Source: Opitutaceae bacterium
GTDB lineage: Bacteria > Verrucomicrobiota > Verrucomicrobiae > Opitutales > Opitutaceae
Reading direction: 5' to 3'
DNA length: 5,626 bases
NCBI GenBank assembly: GCA_031266495.1
Contig: JAISAX010000638.1
Coordinates: 1 to 5,626 of the forward strand
Shown here: positions 5,593-5,626 of the stretch, one piece after another
Position numbering within the stretch: the first letter of the stretch is position 1
How the letters are laid out: each line of letters starts with the position of its first letter
The notes under the pieces: generated by a model
Told to the model about the DNA's origin: nothing
Databases searched by the model: none
The model's input: only the letters and a program-made list of their open reading frames with translations
Translations under genes and position numbers: made by a program

Positions 5593-5626
5593 GGGGGGAG
5601 AGGGGGAGAGGGGGAGGGGGGGAGGG
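5593..5626 (+). other. G-quadruplex-type motif upstream of argH
   Basis: Five G-runs on the plus strand (5593-5598, 5602-5606, 5610-5614, 5616-5622, 5624-5626) are separated by AGA, AGA, A and A. This meets the usual motif of at least four G-tracts of three or more with loops of one to seven bases. It begins 72 bases upstream of the argH ATG and lies on the argH template strand. It runs to the window edge, so its full extent is not visible. No regulatory role is shown. Confidence 0.6.

Noticed and set aside
1..5626. Mobile element, CRISPR array, tRNA, rRNA or a new defence or biosynthetic system
   Set aside because: No transposase, integrase, spacer-repeat pattern, cloverleaf or unexplained gene is visible. 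All substantial coding capacity is accounted for by argH, mutL and uup.

Overview
The window is a G+C-rich bacterial chromosomal segment carrying three complete protein genes, all read from the minus strand in the order argH (5521→4061), mutL (4001→2142) and an ABC-F ATPase of the Uup type (1903→35). The very high G+C, the Ala/Pro/Arg-rich coding style, the housekeeping content and the absence of clear Shine-Dalgarno sequences fit a high-GC Gram-negative lineage. Overall protein style suggests Verrucomicrobiota of the Opitutae type, but that is an inference from general resemblance and not from any search.

Layout. Positions 1-34 hold only G/C homopolymers just beyond the uup stop. Positions 35-1903 hold uup. 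Positions 1904-2141 are a 238-base intergenic stretch with four 21-bp tandem repeats directly behind the mutL stop and a weak candidate promoter for uup. Positions 2142-4001 hold mutL. A 59-base gap (4002-4060) separates it from argH (4061-5521), short enough for argH and mutL to share a transcript. Positions 5522-5626 are non-coding upstream DNA of argH, ending in a G-rich tract that fits a G-quadruplex motif.

The genes do not form one pathway. argH finishes arginine synthesis. MutL is the coordinating ATPase of mismatch repair. Uup is a ribosome- and DNA-associated ABC-F protein whose loss in E. coli raises transposon precise excision. mutL and uup therefore both touch genome stability, but joint function here is only suggested by adjacency.

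The most notable protein observation is in MutL. Its C-terminal domain keeps the layout of the endonuclease-type MutL family, including a clamp-binding-like QRLLLP and the terminal F-x-R. However, the histidine and cysteine metal ligands are replaced at all three motifs: DQHA reads DRRA, ACR reads AAR, and CPHGRP reads SPAGRP. The window also has several short tandem repeats with units of 9, 12 and 21 bp, including two in the MutL linker and one that triplicates the argH start codon. I see no mobile element, CRISPR array, RNA gene or clearly new multi-gene system. Most of the window is ordinary housekeeping DNA.
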